Shown one piece after another: positions 52,877-61,696 of a stretch of 64,000 nucleotides of DNA. The notes under the pieces are model-generated. The model was not told the origin of the DNA, did no database searches, and saw only the letters and a list, made by a program, of their open reading frames with translations. The DNA lies in assembly GCA_910587575.1 (NCBI GenBank), contig CAJULU010000011.1, positions 1 through 64,000 on the forward strand. Reading direction: 5' to 3'. A program made the position numbers and the translations under genes. Within the stretch, counting starts at the first letter, position 1; each line of letters begins with the position of its first letter. This DNA comes from an uncultured Dorea sp. (GTDB taxonomy: Bacteria > Bacillota > Clostridia > Lachnospirales > Lachnospiraceae).

Positions 52877-53692
52877 TTATTCTGATGCTTTTTCCTTTTT
52901 CTTTGATATCGCATCCGGATCCAGGAGTTTCTGGCGCTCCTTCTGGGATACGAACGTTACCAGCTTCTCACGCAGGAACTTTGGATTATCTCCTGCCTGA
53001 ATTGCCAGGATTCCTTCAATCATAATCTGTTTATACAGTAATTCTTCTTCATTCCTCACCCTCAGTTTTCTTGCAATAGGCGCGAATATTAAGTGGGAAA
53101 GTATACAGCCATAGAACGTCGTGATCAGTGCAGTACCCATATCCGTACCGATGCTTCCTGCACCGCCTTCGTCCAGATTCATACCTTTCAGCATGTTAAC
53201 CAGTCCGACCAGCGTACCGATCATACCGAAAGCCGGAGCTTTCGCATCAAGAGTATCGTAAATCCCGATAAGATCCTCATGCCTTGCTGCCATGGCATCC
53301 ACGTCACTCTCCAGAAGGGTGCGTACTTCCTCCGGTTCTGTCGCATCCACGATCAGCATAATGCCCTGCTTAAAGAACATATCGTCAATCTCGTTCGCTT
53401 TCTCTTCCAATGCCAGCAGACCGTTCTGCCTGGCAAGCTGGGCCATCTCCACCAGTGTGTCAACCAGCTCTCCTATATTATACTTCTTTCCCTGGAACAG
53501 CATCTTTGTATGCTTGGGAAGCGTCAGCAACATACTGAATGGGTAACTCGCAATTCCTGCCGCAATCGTTCCCCCTAATACAATTGCAATACTGGGAACA
53601 TCTACGAAATTCCCAAGCTTCGATGGACCGATACCTACAACGATAATCAGTACCATACCGATAACCACACCTAAAACACTAGTTATATCCAC
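52877..53692 (-). CDS. motA: Flagellar stator protein MotA
   Basis: A 271-residue stator subunit with four membrane helices and a large cytoplasmic loop. Conserved region PAFGMIGTLVGLVNMLKGM near helix 3 and GTALITTFYGCILSHLIFAPIA near helix 4. The start is GTG at 53692, with a weak ribosome binding site, after flbD. Confidence 0.95.
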   Translation of the reverse strand: MDITSVLGVVIGMVLIIVVGIGPSKLGNFVDVPSIAIVLGGTIAAGIASYPFSMLLTLPKHTKMLFQGKKYNIGELVDTLVEMAQLARQNGLLALEEKANEIDDMFFKQGIMLIVDATEPEEVRTLLESDVDAMAARHEDLIGIYDTLDAKAPAFGMIGTLVGLVNMLKGMNLDEGGAGSIGTDMGTALITTFYGCILSHLIFAPIARKLRVRNEEELLYKQIMIEGILAIQAGDNPKFLREKLVTFVSQKERQKLLDPDAISKKKEKASE

Positions 53693-53716
53693 TTATCTTC
53701 ACCGCCCTATTCCTAA

Positions 53717-53923
53717 TTACTTATACGATCTATCTCCACGGTAACAATGTATCTTTCCATTGTACTCTATTGTTTTCTCGATTATCTCTTCCGCACCCTC
53801 TTTTACTATGTAAAACTTGCCGTTGGTCATAAGAATCTTAGATTCCGGGATCAGTTCCACAGACTCTATATGCGCACAATTCAATACAATCTTTGTGTTG
53901 TTCAATTTCGTCAGCATTATCAT
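53717..53923 (-). CDS. flbD: FlbD/SwrD-family flagellar protein
   Basis: A 68-residue protein beginning MIMLTKLNNTKIVLNCAHIESVE, the pattern of the FlbD family (SwrD in Bacillus subtilis, which increases motor torque). GAGGA is 8 nt before ATG 53923; the upstream in-frame ATG at 53971 would add residues absent from the family. Position between flgE and motA is the usual one in Clostridia. Confidence 0.9.
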   Translation of the reverse strand: MIMLTKLNNTKIVLNCAHIESVELIPESKILMTNGKFYIVKEGAEEIIEKTIEYNGKIHCYRGDRSYK

Positions 53924-53988
53924 ATCATAGTTCCTCGTAAATTTCAAATACATCACAAGATATGACGGCAATTCCGTAACAATTTGGT

Positions 53989-54019
53989 CTGCAACTGCGC
54001 ACTTGCTGCGCAGTTGCAG
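53989..54019. other. Perfect 13-bp hairpin between flgE and flbD
   Basis: Arms 53989-54001 and 54007-54019 are perfectly complementary with a 5-nt loop. No T run follows on the minus strand, so it is not an ordinary terminator. It lies between flgE and flbD inside the operon and could be a processing or mRNA-stabilising element. Confidence 0.8.
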
Positions 54020-54095
54020 CCAATGAATTGCAACTCTATATCCCGAAATATATCTACCTATTACAATTGTTACTATTTCTACTTTTCAACAGTTA

Positions 54096-55634
54096 CTAAC
54101 GCTTCATATTAACAAGTTCTTGCAGCATTTCATCCGTTACGGTGATAATCTTTGAATTTGCCTGGAAGCCTCTCTGGGTGGTAATCATATTAGAGAACTC
54201 ATTAGCCAGGTCTACATTCGCCATCTCAAGATTTCCTCCAAGAATTCTTCCTACAGGTCCGCCGTTCGGCTTGATTGCTTCCACTCTTCCGCAGTTAGGT
54301 CCTACGGAATAGTAATAACCATTCTGTTTCTCAAGACCGTTAGGGTTCTCTACGGCAACCAGGGCAAGCTGACCGATCGGAATCGTACGTTTATCCTTGT
54401 CAGTTCCCATGATGGTTCCGTCTTCATTTATTCTCCAGCTCTGGATCTCATAACGCTGTCCGGTGTCCGGATCCAGAGGAATACGGATGGTTGATAATGT
54501 ATCCGCATACTCCGCGGCTACTGAAGGGACGAGATCATTCCCCTGATTATATGCTGACTCTTCCGTATTAATCGTTCCTCCGCCTTGATCTGCCGGTATT
54601 TTTACTTTACCGGTTCCTGTCAGGGCTTCTCTAAGCGGTACGATCACATCTTCAAATGTATCGCCCGCCTCCTTGGCCTCAATCGTAATCGTTGCACTGT
54701 TAAGGTATCTTCCGATTCGGTTTAAGCTGATATTTACCTTACTGAAATCAATAAATTTATCTTCCAGCATAATCTCGCCTGTGGCCGGATCGGTCTGAAT
54801 TTCACCATTAGCATCCTTCACAGGTCCCTTTCCCATCAGACCTGGGTTCAATTTAAACAACTCGCCTGTCCGGTCAGCCGGATCGGTCACTTCCGTATAT
54901 GCTCCGTTTTCGTACTTATATAAAGTAACCGTTGTATCAGCTATATCATCATCTGTTGCCGTAACATACTGATCCATCTTTCCCACTGCCGTAATCCAGT
55001 CGTTTACCGCATCTTCAAAATCATTCACTGATTTAACGCTGGTCTCCACAGTGATACCTGCTATGGTGATTTTTGATCTTTCACCCGGCACTGTTGAAAT
55101 CTGCAGATCTACCGGAAGATCTTTAATTGTGGATGAACTGGGTGTTTCCGGAACCTCCGGTGTTCCCGTTCCTTCAATAGGCGCATATCCATACACATAA
55201 CTTCCCTGGTTATCTACCAGATATCCATTATTATCTACACGGAAGATTCCGACTCTTGAAAGACTGAGTCCGGAAGACTCAATATTGTCAAAAGCACCGT
55301 TTACCATGTTACCTACCAGGAAGAATCCCGTTCCGTCGATCATACAGTCCATGTTATTGGAAGACGGAGCCGGCGCTCCTGTGTTAAACTCTGTGGAGAT
55401 TGATGACAGCTGGGATCCATAACCTACCTGTGAAGCGTTATGTCCGCCGGCCGCTCCTGCCAGCTGGCTTCCTCCCGTACTGTTGATGGAGTTCGTATAC
55501 ATTGCGTCCTGGAAGTTGTAGCTGTAAGACTTGAAACTCCATGTATTCACGTTCGCTATGTTATTACCGATAACATCCAGTTTTGACTGATGTGACTTGA
55601 GTCCTGCGACTCCTGCAATCATTGATCTGACCAT
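54096..55634 (-). CDS. flgE: Flagellar hook protein FlgE
   Basis: A 512-residue hook subunit. The N-terminal D0 signature (LKSHQSKLDVIGNNIANVNTWSFKS) and C-terminal EFSNMITTQRGFQANSKIITVTDEMLQELVNMKR pair to form the core. The central region is enlarged relative to small hook proteins. It follows the TIGR02530 gene and precedes flbD. Confidence 0.95.
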   Translation of the reverse strand: MVRSMIAGVAGLKSHQSKLDVIGNNIANVNTWSFKSYSYNFQDAMYTNSINSTGGSQLAGAAGGHNASQVGYGSQLSSISTEFNTGAPAPSSNNMDCMIDGTGFFLVGNMVNGAFDNIESSGLSLSRVGIFRVDNNGYLVDNQGSYVYGYAPIEGTGTPEVPETPSSSTIKDLPVDLQISTVPGERSKITIAGITVETSVKSVNDFEDAVNDWITAVGKMDQYVTATDDDIADTTVTLYKYENGAYTEVTDPADRTGELFKLNPGLMGKGPVKDANGEIQTDPATGEIMLEDKFIDFSKVNISLNRIGRYLNSATITIEAKEAGDTFEDVIVPLREALTGTGKVKIPADQGGGTINTEESAYNQGNDLVPSVAAEYADTLSTIRIPLDPDTGQRYEIQSWRINEDGTIMGTDKDKRTIPIGQLALVAVENPNGLEKQNGYYYSVGPNCGRVEAIKPNGGPVGRILGGNLEMANVDLANEFSNMITTQRGFQANSKIITVTDEMLQELVNMKR

Positions 55635-55731
55635 TTGCCATTCATCCTTTCTTTCATTATACTATACTCTGCGCTGTCCCGATGTATCTGCAAGTCATAC
55701 AGATACAAAAGCCTCCGTCAAATGGTCCGGC

Positions 55732-56139
55732 CTACATTAGAACTGCGCTGTCAATATTTGTAAAAATATTTTCCCTCATCTCTGTTCCCGACATTGTTGT
55801 CACCACGACATTATGCGGAACGTTCACGATAAATGCACCGCTCTCGCCGATGATGACCACGTCTCTTGCACCTTTTTCCCGGGCCTTTGAAACTGCCTGG
55901 TTCAAGTCCTTAAGGAGACCGTCTGTCATCTCGATTCCCCGCTCCCGGACTCTCTGTACCGCATGTTTGGAGAATTGAACGGACTGGGCTTTATCGGCTT
56001 CTTTCTGCAAAACATCTGCGAACTGCACCTTTGTGCCTTTGTTCGCACCTGTGCCGGCGATTCCCTGTGCCGCAATCTGCGATGATGCATGCTGCAGCTT
56101 CAGCGCTCCGGCATTCGTAATCTGGTTCATCTTACCCAT
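55732..56139 (-). CDS. TIGR02530-type flagellar operon protein
   Basis: A 135-residue protein conserved between flgD and flgE in Firmicutes operons. The block FSKHAVQRVRERGIEMTDGLLKDLNQAVSKAREKGARDVVII is diagnostic. Function is not established; it is thought to relate to hook assembly. Confidence 0.88.
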   Translation of the reverse strand: MGKMNQITNAGALKLQHASSQIAAQGIAGTGANKGTKVQFADVLQKEADKAQSVQFSKHAVQRVRERGIEMTDGLLKDLNQAVSKAREKGARDVVIIGESGAFIVNVPHNVVVTTMSGTEMRENIFTNIDSAVLM

Positions 56140-56183
56140 ATCTGCACCGCCTTTACCTCTGTTCCCCGTATCATCCCCTCAGA

Positions 56184-56765
56184 CTACTCTTTATCCTTGT
56201 CACCCGTGGTATTGTCAGTATCCGTCTTGTCTGTATCTGTCTTATCGGTTCCTTCGGTCTTGTCTTCGTTCTTCGTATCCTCATCCTTGATCTTTACCGG
56301 GACGTCGCCGATACCCATTACCTGTGACAACTCGTACTTCGTTCCATCAATGTATACTGCCGTTGCTCCGGTCAGGTCTACACCTGTTACCGTCCCCTTC
56401 TTCGTTCCCGTGATATCTCCGTCATCATTAGTAATCGCAACCGTTACCTCTTTCCCCAGTAACCCGGTAGAATAGGTTGTCAGCGTTACCTGAGACAGAT
56501 TATTTGATACCGTTGCAAACTTGGATACCGCATCGGTTACCTGTGTCATGGCATTCATGGTGGCCATCTGTGTCATCTGGTTCATCATGTCGCTGTTGCT
56601 CATAGGATTCATTGGATCCTGATACTGAAGCTGTGCTGCCATCAGTTTCCAGAAATCGTCCATGGTCATATCCTTGTTAGCCACTGCCGATGTCTGGGAA
56701 GACTTTGTCGCATCATACTGATATTGGGCGGCATCACTCTTTAATACATCTTCAATTCCTGCCAT
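56184..56765 (-). CDS. flgD: Flagellar hook cap protein FlgD
   Basis: A 193-residue protein needed for hook polymerisation. The N-terminal DDFWKLMAAQLQYQDPMNPMSNSDMMNQ is characteristic. The C-terminal 40 residues are an Asp/Lys/Thr-rich tail (DKTDTDKTDTD-like), unusual but probably disordered. AAAGGAG precedes the ATG. Confidence 0.94.
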   Translation of the reverse strand: MAGIEDVLKSDAAQYQYDATKSSQTSAVANKDMTMDDFWKLMAAQLQYQDPMNPMSNSDMMNQMTQMATMNAMTQVTDAVSKFATVSNNLSQVTLTTYSTGLLGKEVTVAITNDDGDITGTKKGTVTGVDLTGATAVYIDGTKYELSQVMGIGDVPVKIKDEDTKNEDKTEGTDKTDTDKTDTDNTTGDKDKE

Positions 56766-56805
56766 TTCTTCCTCTCCTTTCTGTCATTCCGGCCTTGAAA
56801 ATCTC

Positions 56806-58053
56806 TTAGCCCGCCAGTCCCAGACGCAGCTTCTGCAGAAACTGTTCTGCATCCTCGCCGTCCTGACCCTGCTTCTTCTCTTCTTTCTGCTGCTTTGCGT
56901 TCTGATTCGCCTGCTCGTTCTCATCCCGGGTCTGATTCAGATAGTCTGTCTCCTGCTTCTCCACGATGATCGTAGTCTCTCCGCCCAGATTCCGGTCAAT
57001 AATATTGCCAATGTCCCGTACATTCTGGCTGAGCGCATCCATGGCACGCTTCTCAGAACAGATGATCGAAATTGTCGCCTGGTTTCCTTCATACAGAACC
57101 TTTACGGCAATCTTTCCAAGGTTCGCCGGCTCGATATGAATCTCAAACTCCTTCACACCCTCCACAAGCTTTGCAAGCAGAGTGTCCGTCACCTTCTGGG
57201 GCAGCTCTTCCGGCTGTTCCACATATACTCTCGCCGCCGTCTCCGGTCTTTCCACCTCGGGTGTGGCCGCATTCGCTGTCTCAGGCTTTACTGCCGCCGC
57301 TGCCGCTGCCGTCTGTTCTTCCGTAGAATTTTCTGACGTGTATACCGTCTTTTTCTCCGGCTGTACAGACTTTACCTCCGGCCCTTTGCGGTCTGATGAA
57401 AAATCCGGTGTCTGCTGCTGCGTCTCTTCCCCATCCTGTACAGGGGTAACCGGTATTGCTTCCATTTTGCTTACATCCGCTTTCTCCGGCGCCGGCGCTT
57501 CGGGCTGCTTCGTAAACTGATCCGGCTGCAGATTCTGAACTCTTCCAGTCTCCGGAATCTGCTGCGTCTGCGTTTCCGCCGGTATCTGTACTGCCGCCTG
57601 CTCCTCTTTGCCAGCCATAAGCACAGACTCCTCTGATCCGTCCTCTGTCAGTCCGACAGAAATCTCCGGTACTACGGTTTCTGCCTTCTCTTGCGGCTCC
57701 TGTTCCACTGCTGCGAATCCATAAGAGAGCCTTTCCCGTAACTGTGCCGCAATCATTGCTTCTGCCTGGCTGGTATCTGTCTTCGTGTCTTCTGCCTTAT
57801 CTGTCTTATCTGCCTTAACCTCGTCCTTTGATACCTCTTCCGGCTTTTTGTCTTCTGCAGCCTCAGTCTTATCTGTTCCGGCCTCCTGGTCTTTATCCTG
57901 TGTGTTCTGACTTTCCTGCGCATTCTCGTTCTTACTCTGAAGCAGCTTACGGAAATCATAGTCACCCGACACGTCTGCCGTCTGGCCCGCCGGTTTCGGC
58001 TTTCCCATCGTCTGGAGCCCGATATCCATTGTCTTCATACTCAGTTTCTCCAT
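56806..58053 (-). CDS. fliK: Flagellar hook-length control protein FliK
   Basis: A 415-residue ruler protein that switches export at proper hook length. The first two thirds are low-complexity (Glu, Gln, Ala, Lys-rich); the C-terminal Flg_hook domain contains FEIHIEPANLGKIAVKVLYEGNQATISI. It lies between fliJ and flgD. Confidence 0.93.
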   Translation of the reverse strand: MEKLSMKTMDIGLQTMGKPKPAGQTADVSGDYDFRKLLQSKNENAQESQNTQDKDQEAGTDKTEAAEDKKPEEVSKDEVKADKTDKAEDTKTDTSQAEAMIAAQLRERLSYGFAAVEQEPQEKAETVVPEISVGLTEDGSEESVLMAGKEEQAAVQIPAETQTQQIPETGRVQNLQPDQFTKQPEAPAPEKADVSKMEAIPVTPVQDGEETQQQTPDFSSDRKGPEVKSVQPEKKTVYTSENSTEEQTAAAAAAVKPETANAATPEVERPETAARVYVEQPEELPQKVTDTLLAKLVEGVKEFEIHIEPANLGKIAVKVLYEGNQATISIICSEKRAMDALSQNVRDIGNIIDRNLGGETTIIVEKQETDYLNQTRDENEQANQNAKQQKEEKKQGQDGEDAEQFLQKLRLGLAG

Positions 58054-58138
58054 GGGTCTCTTCCTCCTTTCCTATATATAATATGAAATCTATAGTAATC
58101 TGCCAGAGATGAAATAACTGTCATCTCTTTATGCAGGA

Positions 58139-58591
58139 TTACCCCACAATCCTCGCCATCGCCCTCTTGGTAGCTACAAACTCTTCAATAAACTGCTCTT
58201 CTTCCTTCTGGACTTCCTTCTCATACTCTTTAAATTTCTTTTCTTTTAACTTGTCGATGGAGGAAGTCTCCTTTTTCGCTTCTACCACTTCATTTCGCTT
58301 GGCCTCTTCCTGTTCCTGCAGTTTCGCCAGTTCCTCATACTTTCTCCTGATCCTGATTCCCAATGCATCCAGATAATTCTCATAAGTGTGGATATCGCAG
58401 ATCTTCATACCGCTCATCCTGCTATCTCTGAATTCCATCGCACAACGGCGGTGTTCCTCTTCCATTGCCTCTATGGCCTTTTCACATTCTCTGACCTTCG
58501 CAAGAATCCTGGCATGTTCCGCCTTCAGACCGTCAAGCACCTGTTCCTTATAATTCAATACCGTATCCAATGAAAAAAAGAATTTCTTCAC
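58139..58591 (-). CDS. fliJ: Flagellar export coiled-coil protein FliJ
   Basis: A 150-residue, almost entirely helical and charged protein that activates the FliI ATPase. The pattern FFFSLDTVLNYKEQVLDG at the N-terminus fits the family. The start GTG overlaps the fliI stop by 4 nt, so translation is coupled. Confidence 0.88.
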   Translation of the reverse strand: MKKFFFSLDTVLNYKEQVLDGLKAEHARILAKVRECEKAIEAMEEEHRRCAMEFRDSRMSGMKICDIHTYENYLDALGIRIRRKYEELAKLQEQEEAKRNEVVEAKKETSSIDKLKEKKFKEYEKEVQKEEEQFIEEFVATKRAMARIVG

Positions 58592-59889
58592 CGCAATATC
58601 TCCTTCATAGTCGCTAAGGACTCCTCTCCCGAGAAGCTTTCATTAATCTTCTGCATTAAGAATGCATTCACTTTGTCGATCTTAGAAATAGCCCCGTCAA
58701 GCCTGGGGTTCGTTCCCGACTTATATGCCCCGATCGAGATCAGATCTTCATTTTTGGCGTACACACTCAGAATATCACGCATCTTAGCTGCCGCCTCCCG
58801 GTGTTCCTCCGGCACAATATTCGTCATCAGACGGGAAATACTCGCATTCACGTCAATCGCCGGAAAATGATTCTCATTGGCCAGCTTTCTGGTAAGCACG
58901 ATATGTCCATCCAGAATACCCCGGACAGTATCCGCAATCGGTTCATTAGTGTCATCGCCTTCTACCAGTACCGTATAGATTCCGGTAATGGAACCCTTCT
59001 CGAACTTCCCACTCCTCTCCAGCAGCTTCGGAAATTCCGCATAAATAGAAGGGGTATATCCTCTTGCAACCGGCGGCTCTCCGGTCGCAAGCCCAATCTC
59101 ACGCTGTGCCATGGCAAAACGGGTAAGGGAATCCATCATCAAAAGAACATCCTTGCCTTGATCCTTAAAATACTCTGCAATGGTGGTTGCCACAAGCGGG
59201 CACTTCATCCGCAGCATCGCAGGCTGATCCGATGTGGCCACTACAAGAACGCTTCGCTTCATCCCTTCCGGACCAAGATCTTTCTCTATAAATTCACGCA
59301 CTTCCCGGCCTCGCTCTCCTACGAGCGCAATCACATTGATGTCAGCCTTCACATTTCTTGCAATCATTCCCAGCAGGGTACTCTTCCCTACGCCGCTTCC
59401 CGCAAAAATGCCAATACGCTGCCCTTTTCCCACCGTGTTCAGTCCGTCTATGGCTTTTACCCCGAACTCCAGAGGATCTGTGATCGGCGGCCTGGACAAC
59501 GGGTTAATATATGTATTCTCTACATAGTAATAACGAGAAGAAGGAAGCGGTCCTAAATCATCCATGGGATTCCCCGTGGCATCTATGATCCTTCCTCTTA
59601 AAAACTCACCTACCGGAATCTTCAGCCGCTTCCGTGTATTTCTTACAAAACTGCCGGCTGCCACACCGTTCAGGTTCTCATATGCCATAAGCTGCATCTT
59701 GTCTCCCCGGAAACCCACGACCTCTACCGGAATCTGCCTGTGCTTCTCCTCGTTGTAGATCATGGCAATATCCCCGATGCTGGCCCGGTTCCCCGAAGAC
59801 TCCATCGCCATTCCTATGACATTCTCTATCTTTCCTATGTAACTGATTGTTTCTGCTTTCTGTATCAATTCCGGCAATTTTGAAAACAT
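58588..59889 (-). CDS. fliI: Flagellum-specific ATPase FliI
   Basis: A 433-residue F1-like hexameric ATPase powering export. Walker A (GIFAGSGVGKST), Walker B (VLLMMDSLTRFAMAQRE) and the conserved ARGYTPSIYAEFPKLLERSG are intact. It follows fliH by 15 bp. Confidence 0.97.
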   Translation of the reverse strand: MFSKLPELIQKAETISYIGKIENVIGMAMESSGNRASIGDIAMIYNEEKHRQIPVEVVGFRGDKMQLMAYENLNGVAAGSFVRNTRKRLKIPVGEFLRGRIIDATGNPMDDLGPLPSSRYYYVENTYINPLSRPPITDPLEFGVKAIDGLNTVGKGQRIGIFAGSGVGKSTLLGMIARNVKADINVIALVGERGREVREFIEKDLGPEGMKRSVLVVATSDQPAMLRMKCPLVATTIAEYFKDQGKDVLLMMDSLTRFAMAQREIGLATGEPPVARGYTPSIYAEFPKLLERSGKFEKGSITGIYTVLVEGDDTNEPIADTVRGILDGHIVLTRKLANENHFPAIDVNASISRLMTNIVPEEHREAAAKMRDILSVYAKNEDLISIGAYKSGTNPRLDGAISKIDKVNAFLMQKINESFSGEESLATMKEILR

Positions 59890-59904
59890 ACATTCACTCC
59901 CCGG

Positions 59905-60654
59905 TTACACTCTGACATTGTTCAGAATGTCTTTGATGTTCTCCAGCTGCGTTCCGACGCTTGCGTCAATAATCTCATCCGGCAGTTCTATAATACAGGT
60001 GCCTTCTTCACCGTTATCCATAGTTATAATCTTGATATTCTCGGAAAGCCTGGAAAGTTTATCCAGAAATTCCGCATCCACATCCATGGAAACGCCCGTG
60101 TTACATTTGGTAATATAGATCTTGGCCCACTGCTTCTTTGTAATCTTGTCAGTCGCCGCAAGAATCATACGCTTTACAATGTCGCCGCTGGACTGCAGGC
60201 TGGTCTGTATGACCTTCTCTGCCACCGTAAGGGAAATCTTCTTCAGATCATCCACATACTGTTCCAGCAGCTTCTCCTTTTCCACTGTAACACTGTGAAG
60301 CACCTCAGATATGTTGCTTTTCAGTTCCTGGATCTCTGCGTCCAGAAGTCTCCGCTGTTCATCGTACGCCTCCCGGAACCCGTCCTCCTGCCCCTTCTGC
60401 TGACCTTCCCGATACCCCTGGTCACGCAGATATTCTGCCTGTGACCGGGCATCGTTTATGATCTGCCGGGCCTGTGACCGGGCCTCTTCCAGAATCTCTT
60501 CTACCGAAACCGAATCTTCTTCCTCTTCTTCTTCCTCCGGATCTTCCTCTTCATCCTTCGGTTCTTCGATAATCTTGAATCCGGCAAAGAAATCATAGGG
60601 TCTGACATCCTGTTTCTTTTCCGGTTCTTTCACAATTCTAGGCAATGATTTCAT
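59905..60654 (-). CDS. fliH: Flagellar assembly protein FliH
   Basis: A 249-residue regulator of FliI. An acidic stretch (EEDPEEEEEEEDS) lies near residue 40, followed by a long coiled coil and a C-terminal domain containing the family's VSMDVDAEFLDKL pattern. It overlaps the end of fliG by 17 bp. The ribosome binding site (GGAAAGG) is very close to the ATG. Confidence 0.9.
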   Translation of the reverse strand: MKSLPRIVKEPEKKQDVRPYDFFAGFKIIEEPKDEEEDPEEEEEEEDSVSVEEILEEARSQARQIINDARSQAEYLRDQGYREGQQKGQEDGFREAYDEQRRLLDAEIQELKSNISEVLHSVTVEKEKLLEQYVDDLKKISLTVAEKVIQTSLQSSGDIVKRMILAATDKITKKQWAKIYITKCNTGVSMDVDAEFLDKLSRLSENIKIITMDNGEEGTCIIELPDEIIDASVGTQLENIKDILNNVRV

Positions 60655-61696
60655 CCTTTCCGCTCTTAACGATAATCACTTCTCCGGCCTCTTCCAGTCT
60701 GCGGATCACACCGACAATTCTCTGCTGTGCTTCTTCCACATCTCTCAGACGTACATTAACCGTGATCTCAAGGTCGGACTGGATACTCTCAGCCATACGC
60801 GAGGATACGTTGGAGAAGATAAGTTCCTTGATATTCTCGTCGGATCCTTTGAGTGCGTACACAATATCCTTGACATCGCACTCCCGGATGAATCTCTGAA
60901 TAGATCTGTTGTCCATGGACACAATATCTTCGAATACGAACATCTTCTTCCGGATGGTTTCTGCAAGTTCTTCGTCCGTCTTGCCCAGTTCGTCGAAAAT
61001 GTATTTCTCGTTGGATCTGTCCATGTGGTTCATAACGTCCGCTATGTAATCAATACCGCCAATCGCCGTAACATCGGATGTAAGGATGCTGTCAAACCTC
61101 TTCTTCAGAGAATCCTCCACCACCTTAATTGCTTCCGGTGACGCACTCTCCATCCTGGCAATGGCCTCAACCACTTTAATACGCTTCTCTTTCGGAAGTT
61201 CACTGATTACCATGGAGGCCTGATCCGAATCCGCATAGGAAAGAACCAGCGCAATCGTCTGCGGCCTCTCATGCTGCAGGAAGGATATCAGATTCTTCAC
61301 ATTGCTCTTCCGTATAAAATCAAACGGCCGTATCTGAAGAGACTTTGATAATTTATCCAGCAGCGACTGTGCCGTACTCTCTCCAAACGCTTTCTCCAGA
61401 ACAGCCCTGGCATATTCCATACCGCCGTCAGTCACGACCTTCTGGGTCAGACAGGTCTTATAGAACTCATCCAGGACAAGTTCCATCTCCTCCGGGCTGA
61501 CATGTCCCAGCTTCGCCACCTCAATCGTCAGCCGCTCAATGTCACTCTCGCTCAGATGCTTATAGATCTTCGACGCCTTGTCGGCTCCCAGGGAAATGAC
61601 TACGGCCGCCGCTTTCTGTTCCGGCGTCAGCTTGCTTTCTCTTTCTTTGGTTTCTTTGCCTTCTTTATTTTCCTTGTCGTCTTTATTGTCCGCCAT
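60638..61696 (-). CDS. fliG: Flagellar motor switch protein FliG
   Basis: A 352-residue C-ring protein transmitting torque from the stator. Armadillo-like domains are seen, with EHMSP-type FLQHERPQTIALVLSYAD in the middle, and the C-terminal torque helix region with charged residues. The first 20 residues are Lys/Glu-rich. GGAGG lies 8 nt before ATG 61696; the start is within the end of fliF (14-bp overlap). Confidence 0.96.
   Translation of the reverse strand: MADNKDDKENKEGKETKERESKLTPEQKAAAVVISLGADKASKIYKHLSESDIERLTIEVAKLGHVSPEEMELVLDEFYKTCLTQKVVTDGGMEYARAVLEKAFGESTAQSLLDKLSKSLQIRPFDFIRKSNVKNLISFLQHERPQTIALVLSYADSDQASMVISELPKEKRIKVVEAIARMESASPEAIKVVEDSLKKRFDSILTSDVTAIGGIDYIADVMNHMDRSNEKYIFDELGKTDEELAETIRKKMFVFEDIVSMDNRSIQRFIRECDVKDIVYALKGSDENIKELIFSNVSSRMAESIQSDLEITVNVRLRDVEEAQQRIVGVIRRLEEAGEVIIVKSGKDEIIA

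Noticed and set aside
53989..54019. Hairpin between flgE and flbD as a Rho-independent terminator
   Set aside because: No T run follows on the minus strand and essential downstream genes lie in the same operon.
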